Source: Bacteroides sp.
Lineage (GTDB): Bacteria > Bacteroidota > Bacteroidia > Bacteroidales > Muribaculaceae
DNA: 42,727 nucleotides
Assembly (NCBI GenBank): GCA_014802265.1
Contig: JAAVCP010000033.1
Coordinates: 1-42,727, forward strand
Direction of reading: 5' to 3'
Positions 26,001-34,312 of the stretch are shown one piece after another (within the stretch, counting starts at the first letter, position 1; each line of letters opens with the position of its first letter). The notes beneath the pieces were generated by a model. It searched no databases, was not told the origin of the DNA, and saw only the letters and a list, made by a program, of their open reading frames with translations. A program made the position numbers and the translations under genes.

Positions 26001-26210
26001 GTGATTTCAAATCACAAAGTAGACCTGATCATTAATATTCCGAAGAATCATACTAAAAGAGAACGCACTAACGGCTACAAGATTCGTCGCTGGTCAATAG
26101 ACCACAACATTCCATTGTTGACAAATGCACGTCTCGCAAGCGCATACGTTAAGGCATTTATCAACAAGAAGGTAGAAGATCTTGAAATAACCCCCTGGAA
26201 GGAATATTAA
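23010..26210 (+). CDS. carB: Carbamoyl-phosphate synthase large subunit
   Basis: The 1066-residue protein (E. coli 1073) makes carbamoyl phosphate for pyrimidine and arginine synthesis using ammonia delivered by CarA. The N-terminal carboxyphosphate half (1 to about 400) begins [24 protein letters not shown]. An oligomerisation domain (about 400-550) follows, then the homologous carbamoyl-phosphate half (about 555-935), which restarts with [18 protein letters not shown]. The C-terminal allosteric MGS-like domain (about 940-1066) contains [14 protein letters not shown]. Both ATP-grasp halves keep their Glu/Asn/Arg metal-binding runs ([31 protein letters not shown]). carA is not adjacent, so the subunits are encoded apart here. 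Confidence 0.98.
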   Translation: [1066 protein letters not shown]

Positions 26211-26289
26211 TCCCGTTTGTGTAGTTATGTCTTTACTAATGAATCACGGCTTTTTCATTTAAAATAACAATAAGGTCTATATACCTCCT

Positions 26290-26317
26290 TTACCCGGTTC
26301 GTTTAAGAGCCGGGTAA
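26290..26317 (+). terminator. carB terminator
   Basis: Arms TTACCCGGTTC (26290-26300) and GAGCCGGGTAA (26307-26317) pair over 11 bp with one G-U around a 6-nt loop, followed by TTTGTTAG. It lies 80 nt past carB and also faces the converging hipA relic. Confidence 0.7.
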
Positions 26318-26359
26318 TTTGTTAGACCTGTATTTCAGTAATTTACACTTTCTGAAACA

Positions 26360-27184
26360 CTACCACTCTTCGTATGATGAAGATAATGGGTTTAGGGCGG
26401 CTAAAGTCTTATTATTTTCTTTCGATCAAATCTTTCCGTCAAGAAATTTGATTTTCTTTCACCCTCTAATAATTAAGTAGGAGGGCATCATGTGAAGCCC
26501 AGCTTTAAGTGCCATAAGATAATAACTGTATTCAATTCTTGTAGTTGGGAGATCGGAATGTTCATCAATTTTATGATCATAGGTACAAATCCCGCCAATG
26601 GTGTAGAGACCTGACCGGAATAACATTCACCGGATTGCAAATTCACGTTTATGACAGCTTTCGGTCGACGTCCACTGGCAGAAGTGCCTATCTTGAACAG
26701 ACTTTCAATAATGAAATCCGGGTTCATAATGGCATGAAAGCTTTTGGCTTCTTTAAGAGCCATCTGTGCCAGTTTTGATAGTTCTTCGATTTCAACCTTG
26801 AAAGGTTTTCCATCTCCTCTGATGTTGGCGGCACAAATTCTAACGTGTCCATACCTCTGCGACCTATATATGCCAAGCGGTGAAATATCTTTGTTACGAA
26901 TTTTATGTGTTTTTGCCCACTCCGCAAATATTAGGTTCCCAAATGGTCTTGAATCTGCAATAAAAGATAGTAGTCACCAAACAATTTATCATCTTCCGGA
27001 TAAAATGGGAAACCATTTTGAGCACGGTTACTACGTATAGAGGCTTGAATAGGGGAGAGGTCAAATCCTCTTTTTATAAAATCGGTATCAAAGTAAAATA
27101 ATATTTGATAGCTATATCCTTTGGGAGTCGAAACGAGGGTTCCAACTTTCTCTCCCAAATCATTACATCAAGCTTGTAAATCAT
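26360..27184 (-). pseudogene. hipA: hipA toxin kinase pseudogene, multiply frameshifted and truncated
   Basis: Fragments of one HipA protein appear in order but in changing frames. They are MIYKLDVMIW; GEKVGTLVSTPKGYSYQ to FDLSP (27158-26931 frame); FIADSRPFGNLIFAEWAKTHKI; HRLAYIGRRGMDTLEFVPP; VEIEELSKLAQMALKEAKSF to IGTSASGRRPKAVINVN and SGQ; LPTTRIEYSYYLMALKAGL; FLTERFDRKK; and TLAALNPLSSSYEEW then a stop. At least six shifts are needed. The C-terminal lobe after SYEE, which carries the catalytic and metal-binding residues of the kinase, is missing. HipA phosphorylates glutamyl-tRNA synthetase in E. coli; this copy cannot. Its start overlapped the hipB stop by 4 nt, the ancestral coupling. 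Confidence 0.88.
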
Positions 27185-27460
27185 TTCTCTTTTCTTCTTA
27201 CTCTCTTAGGAATCAATTTATTAATCTCTCTTAATGCCATTGGTGGATATGGAAGTTTTGGGAGAATTTCCACAAATTGATCTTCCATGCCAATACACCG
27301 AAGTAAAGGGATGAAATTATTGTAGGTAAGATTGGGATTTTTCCCTTGTTCAAAATGACTGATGGTGGTATAACTGACCTCTGACTTTTGAGCGAGTTCG
27401 CGCTGGCTCAATTCTTACAGCGAGCCGATATTCTTTCATTCTTGTTGAAAGAATAGTCAT
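27181..27460 (-). pseudogene. hipB: hipB-like antitoxin (XRE HTH) pseudogene
   Basis: The open frame from 27411 (TTG) to 27181 encodes an XRE helix-turn-helix (LSQRELAQKSEVSYTTISHFEQGKN in part) with a C-terminal basic tail. The natural N-terminus, MTILSTRMKEYRLA, lies just upstream from the ATG ending at 27460 but in another frame. One base has therefore been lost or gained near 27412-27416. Translation from TTG could still give a 76-residue protein beginning at the first HTH helix. HipB normally represses its own operon and neutralises HipA, which is also destroyed here. Confidence 0.75.
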
Positions 27461-27506
27461 AATATCAATGTTTAAAAGGGGTTTTATCACCTATCATGGT
27501 TTAATA

Positions 27507-27536
27507 TATTGCTATTTAACCGCCAATATAGCAATA
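27507..27536. promoter_or_regulatory. Possible relic hipBA operator
   Basis: Perfect 9-bp arms TATTGCTAT (27507-27515) and ATAGCAATA (27528-27536) with a 12-nt spacer lie 47-76 nt upstream of the hipB start. Position suggests a HipB site; no binding evidence is available from sequence. Confidence 0.4.
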
Positions 27537-27646
27537 AATATCCATCTATAAAACTATCTTAACCAAAATAGGGATTATATTGGTAAATTATGGAAAGGAT
27601 ATTTTATTATGACATTAGTTTTGGTTTTAAGGACCGGGTGATAAGA

Positions 27647-28168
27647 TTAAGCGTTGATGAAACAAGGATCGATCTCACTATAGACACCGTCGGAACAATT
27701 CCAACCGATAGAATAGGTCATAGCGATCAGGTTCTCCATTTTTTGATGATACTCCTTTTCAAGACCATTGGTTACTAACCAATTAGATAATCTTTTGAAG
27801 TTGGAAATAACAGATCTCACAAAAGATTCAGAATAGCTATAATTTCTGCCGTAATCGCAAATCAGAGTCAGCAGATAGACCATCATATCAGCCACAATGT
27901 AAGGATCACATATTTTATTAGTGAAATCTTTCATTATGGCGTTAACCTTTGAGAATTTAAGATTTGTCACAGGTTCACCGTTTGGTCGATAAAACTTTGA
28001 ATATAACTGTGATTGAGTCTTATTAACTAATTTGGTTACGTCGGGATTCAGAAAAAAGTCAATATACTCCTTAGCAGGTTTAAAATCTGAATATATGTCA
28101 AGAATGAACTCTTCAAGTTGATCCTTGTTGAGTTCCTTAAGATATTTTTTAAGTTGAGATTTAGACAT
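27647..28168 (-). CDS. DUF6155-like protein
   Basis: The 173-residue soluble, all-helical protein begins MSKSQLKKYLKELNKDQLEEFILDIYSDFKPAKEYIDFFLNP. This opening resembles the DUF6155 family of Bacteroidota, in which a Lys/Leu-rich start and a Y-x-D-F-F-x-N-P segment recur. No enzyme motif is visible and the function is unknown. It follows the dipeptidyl-peptidase III gene by about 100 nt across a terminator, so it probably has its own promoter, which I could not identify. The downstream side faces the hipBA relic. The family name is from memory of the pattern and is less certain than the ORF itself. Confidence 0.7.
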   Translation of the reverse strand: MSKSQLKKYLKELNKDQLEEFILDIYSDFKPAKEYIDFFLNPDVTKLVNKTQSQLYSKFYRPNGEPVTNLKFSKVNAIMKDFTNKICDPYIVADMMVYLLTLICDYGRNYSYSESFVRSVISNFKRLSNWLVTNGLEKEYHQKMENLIAMTYSIGWNCSDGVYSEIDPCFINA

Positions 28169-28199
28169 AGAATATTTTATGGGTTAGGTTGAAAGATAA

Positions 28200-28234
28200 A
28201 AGGAGACAGGTGCTAAGAGGGTACCCATCTCCTT
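28200..28234 (-). terminator. Terminator after dipeptidyl-peptidase III
   Basis: Arms AAGGAGA (28200-28206) and TCTCCTT (28228-28234), extended by a G-U pair, are followed on the minus strand by TTTATCTTTC. The stem lies 32 nt past the peptidase stop. Confidence 0.7.
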
Positions 28235-28265
28235 ACAAATAATATCATGTAGGTTTGTCCTTTAA

Positions 28266-30293
28266 TTAATAGCCGAGAGTTGTGTAGTCTTGGCTTAGGC
28301 GGAGCATCTGTTGAACGTAGTTCTCGCCGTATTTCAGTTTTACGTCGGTGATATTACCTTGATTGTCGTAAACCGGAACATACTGAGGATTGATGAACCC
28401 ACGATATGGAGGGATATTGAGTTTGGAATAACGGTCAAGAACCTCTTTATGAAGCTTAGGATCAACCTTTACCGCATACTTGTTGATAAGAGCTGCTCCT
28501 GCCTCATAGTCACCTTCACTCTTGATACGCTGAATCTCACCGAGTAATTGTCCGATAAGGTCACGCATTTTTCTATAATCATTTATTTTTACGTATGTCT
28601 TGCCGTTTTTCTTAATCAGCTCAACAACCTTACCTTTCTTACCGTGCTCAAGTACCCATGCTGCGATCAACTGACGGTTACGCATGTGTGCCTCCTCTAT
28701 ATCCTTACCCGGCTCGATACGGTTAAGCTGAGTCATAAGACCATTAAGCATATATTTATAGTATTCAGCTTGATATGCATTGGGATTGTCAAGCACACCA
28801 AGCTCAAGAAGCTTCGGATCAGCAAGATAATAAAGAGCGAAAAGGTCAGCACGTGCCTCCTCAAGAGCTGCCCCATTTTCTTTCAATGCGTCCTGATCAA
28901 CGCCTGGGAGAAGCTGGCCGGAGGCATGCCCCAGACATTCGTGAAGGTCAGTATGAAGCATATCAGTGATATAGAGATATTCCTCCATATTCTTACGTGT
29001 CGGTTCATCAATTACGAACTCTTCATTAAAGCCGTTGCCGTGTGACGCCATGTCGTATGCCTCGGTGATATTTTCGAGAGTCACTGATTTGGAACCATGA
29101 GCGGCACGAATCCAGTTTGCATTAGGCAGGTTAATACCGATAGCAGTGGAGGGGAAAGCATCCCCGGCAAGCATGGCAGCAGTTATAACTTTTGCCGAAA
29201 CGCCTTTAACAGTCGGCTTGCGGAAACGTGGATCAACAGGGGAGTGGTCTTCAAACCACTGTGCATTGCTTGAAATGGTTTCGGTGCGGGCAGAAGATTT
29301 GCCATTCTTGAAATTAACATAAGATTCGTATGAACCTGTCATTCCGAGTGGATCACCGTAACTTTCGATAAAACCGTTTACAAAGTCTACGTCAGAGGCT
29401 GTATCCTCAGCCCAAAGGATTGAATACTCGTCGAATAAACGTAGATCACCGGTCACATAGTAGTCAATCAGCTTGGTGATATATGCTTTCTGAGCATCAT
29501 TTTCAGCCACACCCTTAGCCATGTCAAGCCAATAGATAATTTTGGCGATTGCATCGCCATAAAGTCCGTTAAGATGATAATGTTCTTCTTTTATTTTCCC
29601 ATTCTCTTTAACCACCTTAGCATTAAGACCGTATGAGATTGGAGTCGGATCATTGAGGTCTTTGATTGCATTATAGTAAGCTTCCACTTCAGCTTGGGTC
29701 ACACCGTCGCCGTAAAGGTTAGAAGCGGAGTTAGCAACCACATCGGCAGACCCATCTTGGAAAACTCTCTTTGCCATTACAGAGGGATCAAAAATTACCG
29801 GAGTAAGAGTAGCTATAAGCTGCTGGCGTGTTTCACCTGGATTGAGCGGCAGAAGATTTTCGGGAAGAGCATTTACCTGCTCTTTGAAAAATGCTTCTGA
29901 AAATTCAGGAGTAAACTTGTCAGTGGAATAGTGGTGGTGGATTCCGTTACCAAACCATACCTGCTTGAGATATTTCTCAAAAGCTTTAAACTCCGAAGAG
30001 TTCTTATCACCCTTGTAGTTTGTATAAATATTCTCCAGGAGTTTTCTTATCTGAAGATTGTAGCGTCCGTTCTGATCCCAAATTATGTCACGTCCAGACT
30101 GAGCAGCCTGAGACAGATAGTAGATCATTTTTTTCTGATTTAAAGAAAGGCGGTCAAACTCCGGCACTTCATAACGGAGCACTTCGATGTCGGCAAAATT
30201 GTCGACATGGTAGTCAAAATTTTTGTCTACCACCGCATTTGCTTGAAAAGCCATCATGGAAGCGAACATGAGGGTTGCTAATTGTTTGTTCAT
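28266..30293 (-). CDS. Dipeptidyl-peptidase III (M49 family)
   Basis: The 675-residue zinc exopeptidase removes dipeptides from the N-terminus of short peptides. The M49 motif is HECLGH (His451-His456, catalytic Glu452). The third zinc ligand, Glu479, lies in EEARAD 28 residues on, the family spacing. Length and the HECLGH variant match the Bacteroides type. A signal peptide (MNKQLATLMFASMMAFQANA) predicts export, unlike the cytosolic eukaryotic enzymes. It starts 39 nt downstream of the methyltransferase gene, so it may be the last member of that unit, and it ends at a terminator. Confidence 0.94.
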   Translation of the reverse strand: MNKQLATLMFASMMAFQANAVVDKNFDYHVDNFADIEVLRYEVPEFDRLSLNQKKMIYYLSQAAQSGRDIIWDQNGRYNLQIRKLLENIYTNYKGDKNSSEFKAFEKYLKQVWFGNGIHHHYSTDKFTPEFSEAFFKEQVNALPENLLPLNPGETRQQLIATLTPVIFDPSVMAKRVFQDGSADVVANSASNLYGDGVTQAEVEAYYNAIKDLNDPTPISYGLNAKVVKENGKIKEEHYHLNGLYGDAIAKIIYWLDMAKGVAENDAQKAYITKLIDYYVTGDLRLFDEYSILWAEDTASDVDFVNGFIESYGDPLGMTGSYESYVNFKNGKSSARTETISSNAQWFEDHSPVDPRFRKPTVKGVSAKVITAAMLAGDAFPSTAIGINLPNANWIRAAHGSKSVTLENITEAYDMASHGNGFNEEFVIDEPTRKNMEEYLYITDMLHTDLHECLGHASGQLLPGVDQDALKENGAALEEARADLFALYYLADPKLLELGVLDNPNAYQAEYYKYMLNGLMTQLNRIEPGKDIEEAHMRNRQLIAAWVLEHGKKGKVVELIKKNGKTYVKINDYRKMRDLIGQLLGEIQRIKSEGDYEAGAALINKYAVKVDPKLHKEVLDRYSKLNIPPYRGFINPQYVPVYDNQGNITDVKLKYGENYVQQMLRLSQDYTTLGY

Positions 30294-30332
30294 TGTTGTT
30301 AATATATTAGATAATCTGGTATTAGTTTAAGG

Positions 30333-31511
30333 TTACTCAACATACAATACGAGCCCCTTCAGATATTCCCCTTCAGGGTGGGAAATATCTATGGGGTGAT
30401 CAGCGGGCTGAGTGAGCTGATGAAGTATTCTTACTTTCCTTCCTGACTGAGAGGCAGCGGTAAACACAGCGAGACGGAACATTTCGCGTGTTACAACCTG
30501 AGAGCATGAGAATGTGAACAGCACACCGCCACTTTTTATCTTTTCAAAAGCCTTGGCATTAAGTTTACGATAGCCGATAAGACCGTTTTTTAATGCTGAC
30601 CGATGCTTGGCAAATGCAGGAGGATCGAGGATAATAAGGTCATACTTATCATTTTCCATCTCTGCAAGATATTTGAATGCATCTGTGGCATAGGTGTGAT
30701 GACGCTTGTCATCAGAGAAATTAAGCTCTACGTTTGCATCAGTCAAAGCAGCTGCCTTAGCAGAGGAATCAACGGAGTCAACAGTTTTGGCGCCCCCTCT
30801 AAGCGCATAGACAGAAAAACCTCCGGTATAGCAGAACATATTCAGTACATTTCGGTCTTTAGCATACTTCTCTAAAAGAGCTCGGTTTTCCCGCTGGTCA
30901 ACAAAGAAACCTGTCTTTTGCCCACGTAGCCAGTCAATGTTAAATCTTAATCCGTTTTCAATTGCTATATTACCATCAAAATGACCGATTAGATAATCAT
31001 TCTGAGGATCAAGACGTGCTTTAAAGGGGAGAGTGGTCTCACTTTTATAGTAGACATTTCTTATACGTGCTTCAGGAAGTTGAGTAAGGGCATCGGCAAT
31101 TTTCATTCTTTCAAAGTGCATACCGGGAGAATGGGCTTGCACCACCGCAGTATCACCGTAAATATCAATCACCAACCCCGGCAAGAAATCACCTTCACCA
31201 TGCACAAGTCTGTAGCAGTTATTGTCAGGACGAATCAGTTCTAAAGTCTTTCTGAGCCGGAAAGCAGACTCAAGTCTTTTACGGAAGAAATCTTCCGGAA
31301 GATCAGCATCTCCAAACTGAAGCAGACGCACGGCGATGCTCCCTATTTGAAAATGACCGATGCCTAATATCCGGTTATCGGAAGATATGACCCTTACAAG
31401 CTCTCCTTCCTCAAGATTATCAGGTAAAGAGGCTATTGCCCCAGAGAACACCCAGGGATGATGGCGAAGAATAGACTCTTCCTTTTTAGGTTTTAGAATT
31501 ATAGATTTCAT
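30333..31511 (-). CDS. RlmI-like class I SAM-dependent rRNA methyltransferase
   Basis: Start placed at the internal ATG ending at 31511, because the PUA domain of the family begins at once with MKSIILKPKKEESILRHHPWVFSGAI. The longer frame adds 17 residues without homology. The 392-residue enzyme has a PUA domain (1 to about 75), a middle beta-hairpin domain and a Rossmann methyltransferase fold. This last holds NMFCYTGGFSVYAL (SAM-binding motif I), DPPAFAKHRS (motif IV) and a catalytic-type Cys in TFSCSQVV. The family makes 5-methylcytosine in 23S rRNA (RlmI C1962 in E. coli); the exact position is unproven here. It follows rseP by 69 nt. Confidence 0.9.
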   Translation of the reverse strand: MKSIILKPKKEESILRHHPWVFSGAIASLPDNLEEGELVRVISSDNRILGIGHFQIGSIAVRLLQFGDADLPEDFFRKRLESAFRLRKTLELIRPDNNCYRLVHGEGDFLPGLVIDIYGDTAVVQAHSPGMHFERMKIADALTQLPEARIRNVYYKSETTLPFKARLDPQNDYLIGHFDGNIAIENGLRFNIDWLRGQKTGFFVDQRENRALLEKYAKDRNVLNMFCYTGGFSVYALRGGAKTVDSVDSSAKAAALTDANVELNFSDDKRHHTYATDAFKYLAEMENDKYDLIILDPPAFAKHRSALKNGLIGYRKLNAKAFEKIKSGGVLFTFSCSQVVTREMFRLAVFTAASQSGRKVRILHQLTQPADHPIDISHPEGEYLKGLVLYVE

Positions 31512-31580
31512 TGTAAATGTGTCGTTAATTTTTTGGTAGATATCCTTGAAAAATTGCTTCATTGAAAATCTTGAGCCGGA

Positions 31581-33047
31581 TTATTTAAACAGGCGTACAA
31601 TGTCCATTCCGTTAGCATAAAGCAACAGGAGAATCAGAAGTATCATACCACCCATCTGTGCATACTCAAGGAATTTTTCCGAAGGTTTTCTGCGGGTTAT
31701 GACCTCATAGAGGAGGAAGAGCACATGACCGCCGTCGAGTGCGGGGATAGGTAGGATATTCATGAAAGCAAGTGCCACAGAAAGGAAAGCGGCAATATTC
31801 CAGAAAGCTATCCAATCCCATTTTTCAGGGAATATTGATCCAATAGAGCCGAATCCACCAACACTCTTGGCACCCTCTTTTGTAAAGACAAGCTTCATTG
31901 ACTGTGCGTATGATGTAAGCTTATCTGTGCCCATCTCAATACCTCGTGGTACGGATTGAAGCAGAGTGTAGTTGATTTCTTTTGCATTGAAAAACACTGA
32001 GGGATCAAGCTGAAGACCGATGCCCATTTTTGAAGATTCATTAAGCGTGACCGGAACAGTTATAGTATCGTTTTCTGCCAAAGCCTCGTTTTTTCTAATC
32101 ACAGAAAGATTTACGGTCATGTTTTCATGACCTTTGAGAGTGGTAAGAAATTGATCTAATGACTCTGTTTGGATAGAATCAATAGCCACAATTCGGTCGC
32201 CTACCTTAATTCCGGCTTTTTCTGCCGCATCTCCGGGGGCAACCTGTGTCACCTCCGTAGGAATCCTATAGGTCATGAAATTAATCTTGGCAGTGTCGCT
32301 TTTTGCTTCCTTATCAAGACTAAAAATGAATTCCGAAGGTATTGTTATGTCTACCGTGTCTTTACCATTACGCAATACAGTCACTGTCTTCGCCTGAATC
32401 ATCTTCATGCGTGCTTCGCCAGGCACGTCGAGTTCTTCTCCATCTGCAAATAGAGGTATGTCGCCATCATGAAAACCAATTTTCTGTGCTTCCCCTGAGT
32501 AAGCCATACCCATTTTTGCCTCAGAAAAGGGAACATATTTTTCACCTGTGGCATATACTATGCCGGCATAGATGATAATGGCAAGCAGAAAATTAAACAA
32601 TACTCCGGCAATCATAATAAGAAGTCGTTGCCATGCCGGTTTTGATCGGAATTCCCACTCTTTAGGTGGTTGTTTCATCTGCTCCTTATCCATTGACTCA
32701 TCAATCATGCCGGCAATTTTGCAATATCCCCCTAAAGGGAGCCAACCGATACCATATTCAGTGTTGCCCCAAAAAGAATCTTTTATCTTTTTCCCTGAAG
32801 AAATTTCAGCTGCTGCAGAGTCGGAACCGGCTAAGGCTTTTTCAAGGCTCTTTGTTTTCCCCAGTCCACCGATATATTTCTTCGGTTTCCATTTAAATAA
32901 TTCAGTCCAGGGATCAAAGAAGATATAGAATTTCTCTACCTTTACCCCAAATATACGGGCAAAAAGGAAGTGTCCGAACTCATGGATAATTACCAGAATG
33001 GCGAATGCCATAATGAGCTGGGTGGCTTTTATCAGAAATGTTTCCAT
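31581..33047 (-). CDS. rseP: Site-2 intramembrane zinc protease RseP
   Basis: The 488-residue membrane metalloprotease cleaves transmembrane anti-sigma factors and remnant signal peptides. The zinc site HEFGH is at residues 22-26 in the first membrane helix, and the third ligand is Asp438 in ILPIPALDGGH. Between them lies a periplasmic region with a clear PDZ domain (about 265-330; AEKAGIKVGDRIVAIDS) and a more degenerate one before it. A hydrophilic insert at about 40-100 follows the first helix. dxr precedes it by 26 nt, an arrangement common in bacteria (dxr-rseP), consistent with an operon. Confidence 0.96.
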   Translation of the reverse strand: METFLIKATQLIMAFAILVIIHEFGHFLFARIFGVKVEKFYIFFDPWTELFKWKPKKYIGGLGKTKSLEKALAGSDSAAAEISSGKKIKDSFWGNTEYGIGWLPLGGYCKIAGMIDESMDKEQMKQPPKEWEFRSKPAWQRLLIMIAGVLFNFLLAIIIYAGIVYATGEKYVPFSEAKMGMAYSGEAQKIGFHDGDIPLFADGEELDVPGEARMKMIQAKTVTVLRNGKDTVDITIPSEFIFSLDKEAKSDTAKINFMTYRIPTEVTQVAPGDAAEKAGIKVGDRIVAIDSIQTESLDQFLTTLKGHENMTVNLSVIRKNEALAENDTITVPVTLNESSKMGIGLQLDPSVFFNAKEINYTLLQSVPRGIEMGTDKLTSYAQSMKLVFTKEGAKSVGGFGSIGSIFPEKWDWIAFWNIAAFLSVALAFMNILPIPALDGGHVLFLLYEVITRRKPSEKFLEYAQMGGMILLILLLLYANGMDIVRLFK

Positions 33048-33073
33048 TTTCTAAAATAGAATTTCAAATTGGA

Positions 33074-34252
33074 TTATGAACGTAAATTGGTTAGCCATTC
33101 ATCGGCTATTTTAAGAGCCTCTGTATTGGTGGCAATAAGGTCATCTAAAGTCGGGGAAGGTATAAATGGAGTTTTTTCCATTGTGTATGCCGCGAGTCGG
33201 GGCATGTCGGTGAATTTGATTTCTTCCCTAAGGAAAGCTGCCACAGCTTTCTCGTTGGCTGCATTGAGAATGCAAGGCATATTACCTCCCATCTCAATAG
33301 CTTTGAAGGCGTATGTAAGGAGAGGAAATTTCTCATAGTCCGGCTCTTCAAAAGTGAGGGTAGAGAATTGTGACAGGGATAGCTTCTGTTTCGGGTTATC
33401 AGAAGGTAAACGATCGGGATATCCAAGTGCATAACGAATTGGAAGACGCATATCAGGCACTCCGAGCTGTGCCTTTATAGAGCCGTCGACAAATTCCACC
33501 ATCGAATGGACAATGCTCTGAGGATGTACCACAATCTGAATTTTTGAGGGTGGACATCCAAATAGCCAACGTGCCTCGATCATTTCAAATCCTTTGTTCA
33601 TCATGGAGGCAGAATCGATTGTCACTTTGGCTCCCATATTCCAGTTGGGGTGACGGAGAGCATCTTTTACTGTAACTTTATCTAATTGTTCCTTAGAGAG
33701 TTTTCTGAAAGGTCCTCCGCTGGCAGTAAGCAGAATTTTATTAGCTCGATTACAACTTTCTCCGACCAGGCACTGAAATATAGCCGAGTGCTCACTGTCA
33801 ACCGGAATGATTTCCGAATTAGAAGTTTTAATTAGATTTGTGATCAGTTCGCCTGCCACCACAAGGGTTTCTTTGTTGGCAAGAGCAATTATTTTACCGG
33901 CATTTATTGCTGCAATTGTAGGGATAAGCCCACTATAGCCCACCATTGCCGTGACAACTATATCAACTTGAGGAAGGGCAGCAGCCTCAGCAATAGCGTC
34001 AGCGCCGGCTACCACTTCTATAGGTAGTCCGGCAAGAGCCTCCTTAAGATTATGATAATATTTGACATCAGCAATAACAATTCTTTCGGGCAAATATTTT
34101 TTTGCCTGCTCGGCAAGAAGTTGCCAGTTATGATTGGCAGTCAGGACAGAGGCGTGAAACATCGAAGGATATTCACTAATAATGTCGAGAGTCTGAGTGC
34201 CAATGCTTCCTGTGCTTCCGAGCACTGCAATATTTTTAAATTCTTTACTCAC
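33074..34252 (-). CDS. dxr: 1-deoxy-D-xylulose 5-phosphate reductoisomerase
   Basis: The 392-residue enzyme makes 2-C-methyl-D-erythritol 4-phosphate in the MEP isoprenoid pathway using NADPH. The dinucleotide fold opens with VLGSTGSIGTQTLDII (residues 10-25). The metal and substrate region includes PVDSEHSAIFQCL and ASGGPFR, and the flexible loop HPNWNMGAKVTIDSASMMNKGFEMIEA contains the conserved His, Trp, Met and Asn. It is flanked by the M23-like gene (60 nt upstream) and rseP (26 nt downstream) in one direction. Confidence 0.98.
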   Translation of the reverse strand: MSKEFKNIAVLGSTGSIGTQTLDIISEYPSMFHASVLTANHNWQLLAEQAKKYLPERIVIADVKYYHNLKEALAGLPIEVVAGADAIAEAAALPQVDIVVTAMVGYSGLIPTIAAINAGKIIALANKETLVVAGELITNLIKTSNSEIIPVDSEHSAIFQCLVGESCNRANKILLTASGGPFRKLSKEQLDKVTVKDALRHPNWNMGAKVTIDSASMMNKGFEMIEARWLFGCPPSKIQIVVHPQSIVHSMVEFVDGSIKAQLGVPDMRLPIRYALGYPDRLPSDNPKQKLSLSQFSTLTFEEPDYEKFPLLTYAFKAIEMGGNMPCILNAANEKAVAAFLREEIKFTDMPRLAAYTMEKTPFIPSPTLDDLIATNTEALKIADEWLTNLRS

Positions 34253-34312
34253 TTTTATATTTGTTTGTAAGGTAAATAATTGACTGGTTAAGGTTTATAT
34301 CTCACTGTCTTG

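Noticed and set aside
26296..26310. tRNA T-arm like GGTTCG sequence
   Set aside because: It is the loop side of the carB terminator; no acceptor or anticodon arms surround it.
28311..29045. Plus-strand ORFs antisense to dipeptidyl-peptidase III
   Set aside because: They mirror a well-supported minus-strand gene and show no domain features of their own.
31512..31562. 17-residue extension of the methyltransferase ORF
   Set aside because: The PUA domain starts exactly at the internal ATG and no ribosome-binding or homology evidence supports the earlier one.
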